From positions 1 to 15,187 of the forward strand of contig DATCSE010000219.1 of NCBI GenBank assembly GCA_036568605.1: DNA of 15,187 nt. The letters run 5' to 3'. The notes under the pieces were generated by a model. It did no database searches. It saw only the letters and a list, made by a program, of their open reading frames with translations, and had not been told where the DNA came from. Made by a program: the position numbers and the translations under genes. Each line of letters starts with the position of its first letter. The stretch's first letter is position 1. Origin of the DNA: DATCSE01 sp036568605 (GTDB taxonomy: Bacteria > Pseudomonadota > Gammaproteobacteria > Burkholderiales > Burkholderiaceae_C). Of this stretch, positions 12,519 to 15,187 are shown in pieces.

Positions 12519-14459
12519 CGCAGCCGATGCGGTGCTCGCGCCTGCATCGGCGGTGCTGGCCGTGCCGCCCAGTGCCTCGGGCTTCGTCTCGACCTTGAAG
12601 CGCGACTTCAGCGCCGCGTAGTACGCCTGCCCCTCGGCATCGGCCCATGCCTGGCCATATTGGGCCTGAGCGCGTGCGGCATCCGCGACCATCGGGTCGC
12701 GGCCGAGCACCTTGGTGATGCGCGCGATCGCGTAGCCCTCCTCGCCGAGGTCGACACCGATCACCGCCGGCAGCTTCGTGGCCGGCGCTTTCAGGACCGC
12801 ATCGAGCACCTGGCGCGGCAGCTCGCGCGGCTGTGCGCGCGAGACGGTCTGCGCGGCTTCGCTCATCGCCGTGTCGGGTGCAGCGCGCAGCGCCGCGAGG
12901 CGCTCCTCGCCCTGCTTGCGCGCGAGGGCCGCCGCCTGCATGGCCTTGACGCGTTCGCGCACGCGGTCCTTGACCTCGGCCAACGGCAACTGGTGCGCCG
13001 CGGTGTACTGCACGACGCGGCCGGAGGCCATCGTGGTTGGGCCGATCTGGATCGCCTCAGTGTTGCGCTTGTTGCGCAAGGCATCGGTGCCGAACAGCGC
13101 CTCGAGGAACTTCGGATTCGAGAGCACGCCGCTTGCGCCCGGCTGCGGCGTACGCCGCACGTTCTGCGCGGTGCGCAGTTCGAGCTTGAGCTTGTCGACG
13201 GCCGGCTTCAGGCTGTCGGGCTGCTCGTAGACGACGTTCGTGAACTCGACCGCGGCTTCCGAGAAGCGCTTCTGCGCGAGCTGGGTCTTGACCTCGTTCT
13301 CGATCTCGCCTTTGACCGACTCGAAGGTCTTCCTCTCGCCGCCGCGCACGCCGGTCAGCTTGATGATGTGGTAGCCGAAGTCGCTCTCGACGACGCCGCT
13401 GATCTCCTCGGGCTTCAGCGCAAAGGCCGTGTCCTCGAACGGCTTGACCATCGCACCGCGACCGAAGAAGTCCAGATCGCCGCCGCGCTCGGCCGAGCCC
13501 GGGTCATCGGAGTTCTTCTTCGCGAGCTCGGCGAAGGCGGCCGGGTTCTTCTTGACCTCGGCGAGCAGCGACTCGGCCTTGGCCTTGGCCTTCGCGCGCT
13601 CGGCGGCCGGCGCGTCCTTGTCGGCCTTCACGAGGATGTGGCTCGCGCGGCGCTCCTCCGGCGCGACGTAGCGCTTCTCGTTCTCGGCGTAGTACTTGCG
13701 CAGATCGTCGTCGGTGACCGTCAGGCCCTTCTTCAGCGCGTCGAGGTCGAGCACGACGTATTCGATGTTCGCCTGCTCCGGCGCCTCGAACTGCTTCGCG
13801 TTGGCCGGGTTCTTGTAGAAGGCTTCGATGTCGGCATCGCTGGGCGTGACCTTGTTCAGCCAATCCTTCGTGTCGAAGCGCTGCACCTGCACCTCGCGCT
13901 GCTGGAACATCGCGTCCAGCGCAGCCGAGGTGTCGGCCAGCGGCGCGAGCACGGTGCCTTGGATACCCTGCATCACTTGGCGCAGCGAGAGGTCCTGACG
14001 CAGCCGCTGCGCGAACAGCTCGGACGACATGCCCTGCGCGGCGAGGATGTCCTTGTTGATGCTGCCGTCCGGGTTGCGCAGGAACGCGAACTGCGGGTCC
14101 GTCGCGAACATGCGCTGCAGGCGCTCATCGCTCGTCGCCAGGTTGAGCTTGTTCGCCGCGACCAGCATCACGCGCTCACGCACCAGTGCGTCGAGCGACT
14201 GGCGCTTCATCTCGGGCGTGTCGAACAGCTTCGCATCGACATTGGGCATCTGGCGCCGGATGCGCTCGATCTGCTCGCGCTGCGCAGCCTCCCATTCGGG
14301 CAGCGTGATCTTCTGGCCGGCCACCTTCGCGACCGTCGCGTTCTCGTTGCTGAAGAAGCTGCTGTAGCCCTGGATGCCGAAGAACACGAACGACGGGAAG
14401 ATCAGCAGCACGAGCAGGAACTGCAGCACGCGCGTGTGCTTGCGGAAGAAATCAAACAT
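12510..14459 (-). CDS. ppiD: Periplasmic folding chaperone / peptidyl-prolyl isomerase PpiD
   Basis: Inner-membrane-anchored periplasmic chaperone that helps newly exported proteins fold near the Sec translocon; 649 residues, normal for the family. A single N-terminal anchor (about 13-29, FLLVLLIFPSFVFFG) follows the short cytoplasmic MFDFFRKHTR. A SurA-N-like helical region spans about 40-200. The parvulin domain (about 270-372) has RRASHILV, GGDLDFFGRGAMVKPFED and FGYHIIKL. A second, degenerate domain (about 380-610) and an Ala/Thr/Ser-rich tail complete it. The ATG at 14459 has GAGG nine bases ahead. It lies between tRNA-His and the broken tRNA-Val gene. The Lon/HU genes that commonly neighbour ppiD are not in the window, probably because the element to the right separates them. 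Confidence 0.95.
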   Translation of the reverse strand: MFDFFRKHTRVLQFLLVLLIFPSFVFFGIQGYSSFFSNENATVAKVAGQKITLPEWEAAQREQIERIRRQMPNVDAKLFDTPEMKRQSLDALVRERVMLVAANKLNLATSDERLQRMFATDPQFAFLRNPDGSINKDILAAQGMSSELFAQRLRQDLSLRQVMQGIQGTVLAPLADTSAALDAMFQQREVQVQRFDTKDWLNKVTPSDADIEAFYKNPANAKQFEAPEQANIEYVVLDLDALKKGLTVTDDDLRKYYAENEKRYVAPEERRASHILVKADKDAPAAERAKAKAKAESLLAEVKKNPAAFAELAKKNSDDPGSAERGGDLDFFGRGAMVKPFEDTAFALKPEEISGVVESDFGYHIIKLTGVRGGERKTFESVKGEIENEVKTQLAQKRFSEAAVEFTNVVYEQPDSLKPAVDKLKLELRTAQNVRRTPQPGASGVLSNPKFLEALFGTDALRNKRNTEAIQIGPTTMASGRVVQYTAAHQLPLAEVKDRVRERVKAMQAAALARKQGEERLAALRAAPDTAMSEAAQTVSRAQPRELPRQVLDAVLKAPATKLPAVIGVDLGEEGYAIARITKVLGRDPMVADAARAQAQYGQAWADAEGQAYYAALKSRFKVETKPEALGGTASTADAGASTASAASK

Positions 14460-14543
14460 CGAACGAAGCCTCGATCAACGACACGGACGGCGACGGCCTG
14501 GAACCAGCGGCCCGCCGCGAAACACCGGAGCCCAGATGCAACA

Positions 14544-14565
14544 AAGGCGAACCGAGGTTCGCCTT
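14544..14565 (-). terminator. Intrinsic terminator, probably of the original tRNA-Val gene
   Basis: AAGGCGAACC (14544-14553) pairs perfectly with GGTTCGCCTT (14556-14565) around a two-base loop. On the - strand it is followed by TGTTGCATC, a short weak T-rich tail. It lies about 107 bases past the 3' end of the tRNA-Val remnant and before ppiD, so it fits the end of the tRNA transcript. The rest of the 400-base gene-free stretch (14460-14859) holds no other clear signal between 14566 and 14671. Confidence 0.65.
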
Positions 14566-14671
14566 GTCGTGTGTGGGGCGCTTGAGATTCTAGCCGAGCG
14601 CCGCGTCGCTGGAGGTGAGGACCCTGTCGACGTGTCCGGTGCCGGTGCGGGCGTTGCGCATGCTGTGCGAC

Positions 14672-14720
14672 TGGTGGGTGCTGAGGGGCTCGAACCCCCG
14701 ACCTACGCCTTGTAAGGGCG
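14672..14720 (-). pseudogene. 3' half of tRNA-Val (UAC): attachment-site remnant
   Basis: On the - strand this 49-base stretch has the anticodon loop CTTACAA (anticodon TAC), the 3' anticodon stem GGCGT and variable loop AGGTC. The T arm GGGGG-TTCGAGC-CCCTC, acceptor strand AGCACCC, discriminator A and encoded CCA follow. Upstream, pairing fails at position 27 (T opposite T), and no D arm or 5' acceptor strand (GGGTGCT expected) follows at 14721 onward. The gene is therefore cut at the base of the anticodon stem. This is the classic leftover where a tyrosine-recombinase element has integrated; the 5' half should lie at the element's far end, completed by an element-borne copy of this segment. 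Confidence 0.88.
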
Positions 14721-14783
14721 ATCCGTGCACTTACGGTCCGCCTCCGAAAATCTCTTCTCACCTATAGAACATAGGACACAAAC

Positions 14784-14808
14784 TCTGCAGATTTCTGCGG
14801 TTTTCTGC
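14784..14808 (+). repeat. Three helically phased TCTGC repeats
   Basis: TCTGC occurs at 14784-14788, 14794-14798 and 14804-14808, exactly ten bases apart, the last two as TTTCTGC. Repetition at one helical turn places the copies on one face of DNA, as in sites for cooperatively bound excisionase-like or architectural proteins. It sits between the two groups of 14-base repeats. Confidence 0.5.
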
Positions 14809-14818
14809 CACCGTAAGC

Positions 14819-14824
14819 TAAAAT
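14819..14824 (+). promoter_or_regulatory. Possible -10 box of the integrase gene
   Basis: TAAAAT matches the -10 consensus in five of six positions and lies 35 bases before the integrase ATG. No good -35 hexamer is seen at the standard spacing, so the site may need activation. Repeat copies flank it closely (14811-14817 and 14826-14847), which would allow autoregulation by a protein binding them. Confidence 0.35.
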
Positions 14825-14859
14825 TTGCACTTACCGTGCACTTACGGCTGAGGTCTCCG

Positions 14860-15187
14860 ATGGCAAAGAACGTGGTCCAACTACCCGCCTCACACCGGCC
14901 CGAGCCCAGCGTCCGATCCAGTATCGCCAGGGCTGCCGCCGGCAAGGACCGGCCGGAGAAGGCCTACGAGGTGCGTGCAGACGTGCCGCAGGGCCTGCTA
15001 CTGCGAGTCCAGCCGAGCGGCCTGCGGACGTACTACGTTCAGATCCGGCGCGGACAGCGCGTGCGCATCGGACCGGCCGGAACCTACACGCTGGAACAGG
15101 CCAAGGAGCGCGCCAGGAAGATCCTGCTCGACCCGACCGCCGCGACGACAACGCCAGCCGGCATCACGCTGTCGGAGTACATCGACG
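14860..15187 (+). CDS. Tyrosine-recombinase integrase, N-terminal part (gene runs off the window)
   Basis: The first 109 codons of an integrase. Residues about 38-90 (EVRADVPQGLLLRVQPSG, RTYYVQIRRGQRVRIG, YTLEQAKERARKIL) show the pattern of the Arm-DNA-binding (DUF4102-like) domain found in phage and island integrases. The stretch beginning TLSEYID (about 103) looks like the start of the core-binding SAM-like domain. The catalytic domain with the Arg/His/Tyr residues lies beyond the edge, so activity cannot be judged. A TGAGG ribosome-binding site (14849-14853) stands six bases before the ATG. It reads away from the tRNA-Val remnant, and would catalyse integration into and excision from that tRNA gene. 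Confidence 0.85.
   Translation, partial: MAKNVVQLPASHRPEPSVRSSIARAAAGKDRPEKAYEVRADVPQGLLLRVQPSGLRTYYVQIRRGQRVRIGPAGTYTLEQAKERARKILLDPTAATTTPAGITLSEYID

Larger units (their letters stand above)
14723..14847. repeat. Integrase-region repeats: CCGTGCACTTACGG and related units
   Basis: The 14-base unit CCGTGCACTTACGG occurs exactly at 14723-14736 and again at 14834-14847. A tandem partial copy, TGCACTTACCG (14826-14836), abuts the second (TGCACTTACGG, 14837-14847). An inverted part-copy CCGTAAG lies at 14811-14817. The unit is itself a near-palindrome (CCGT-N6-ACGG). One copy sits right at the tRNA junction and the others sit just ahead of the integrase start. This fits arm-type binding sites for the integrase or excisionase, or operator sites for an element regulator. 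Confidence 0.7.
14672..15187. mobile_element. Left junction of an integrative element (genomic island or prophage) in tRNA-Val
   Basis: The element starts at about 14721, directly after the tRNA-Val 3' remnant (the att core, at least 14672-14720), and runs past the window end. It begins with an AT-richer, repeat-rich control region (14721-14859), unlike the surrounding GC-rich DNA. An integrase gene reading inward follows. Size, type (prophage, ICE or island) and cargo are not visible. Confidence 0.82.

Noticed and set aside
12018..14585. Very long open frame (855 codons) on the + strand opposite ppiD
   Set aside because: It is the complement of the clear ppiD gene and also crosses tRNA-His; its Arg/Leu/Ala-rich product has no recognisable domain. 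Long antisense frames are expected in GC-rich codon bias.
14672..14760. A complete tRNA-Val gene at this position
   Set aside because: No D arm or 5' acceptor strand complementary to AGCACCC follows at 14721-14760, and anticodon-stem pair 27-43 is T-T. Only the 3' half is present.
14723..14847. CRISPR-like array
   Set aside because: Only two full copies of a 14-base unit with unequal spacing and no cas genes nearby; the layout fits integrase-region binding sites.
14703..14945. 80-codon open frame on the - strand spanning the tRNA remnant and integrase start
   Set aside because: It reads through the tRNA remnant, the repeat region and the antisense of the integrase start, with no domain or ribosome-binding support.

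Overview
The window is dense, high-GC chromosomal DNA that looks like a betaproteobacterium of the order Burkholderiales (Rubrivivax/Leptothrix/Methylibium-like). The reasons are the surE-pcm-nlpD-rpoS gene order, a long RpoS, a PEP-CTERM (exosortase-sorted) protein and the codon bias. The genus is an inference from gene content and was not tested by a search.

Left part (1-4000): the C-terminal end of an iron-containing alcohol dehydrogenase on the + strand runs convergently into surE-pcm-nlpD-rpoS on the - strand. A long imperfect palindrome (180-245) separates them. surE and pcm overlap by ATGA; nlpD and rpoS follow at short distances. This is the conserved stationary-phase and repair cluster: nucleotidase, isoaspartyl repair, lipoprotein activator of cell-wall amidases, and the general stress sigma factor.

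Middle (4100-10810, + strand): a zinc-less quinone oxidoreductase-like MDR protein is followed by a signalling block. The block holds a NarL/FixJ response regulator, a large polytopic HisKA_3 histidine kinase, and a fused Ser/Thr kinase-HDOD-GAF protein. They are co-directional and closely spaced, so a two-component pair plus a Hanks-type kinase may work together. The input signal cannot be read from the sequence.

Right-middle (10810-12480): a PEP-CTERM protein on the - strand has a strong candidate sigma-54 (-24/-12) promoter at 11454-11470 and an inverted repeat further upstream. Divergent to it is a PAP2/BcrC-like undecaprenyl-diphosphate phosphatase. A bidirectional terminator and tRNA-His(GUG) with its own -10 box follow.

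Right end (12510-15187): ppiD on the - strand, then a terminator hairpin and only the 3' half of a tRNA-Val(UAC) gene, broken at the base of the anticodon stem. Immediately beyond are phased and iterated short repeats and the start of a tyrosine-recombinase integrase of the Arm-DNA-binding (DUF4102-like) type. This is the left junction of an integrated genetic element that continues past the window edge; its cargo is not visible here.

No CRISPR array, rRNA or complete insertion sequence is visible. The most interesting points are the tRNA-Val attachment junction with its repeat-rich integrase control region, the candidate sigma-54 control of the PEP-CTERM gene, and the kinase-HDOD-GAF fusion beside a multi-membrane-span histidine kinase.
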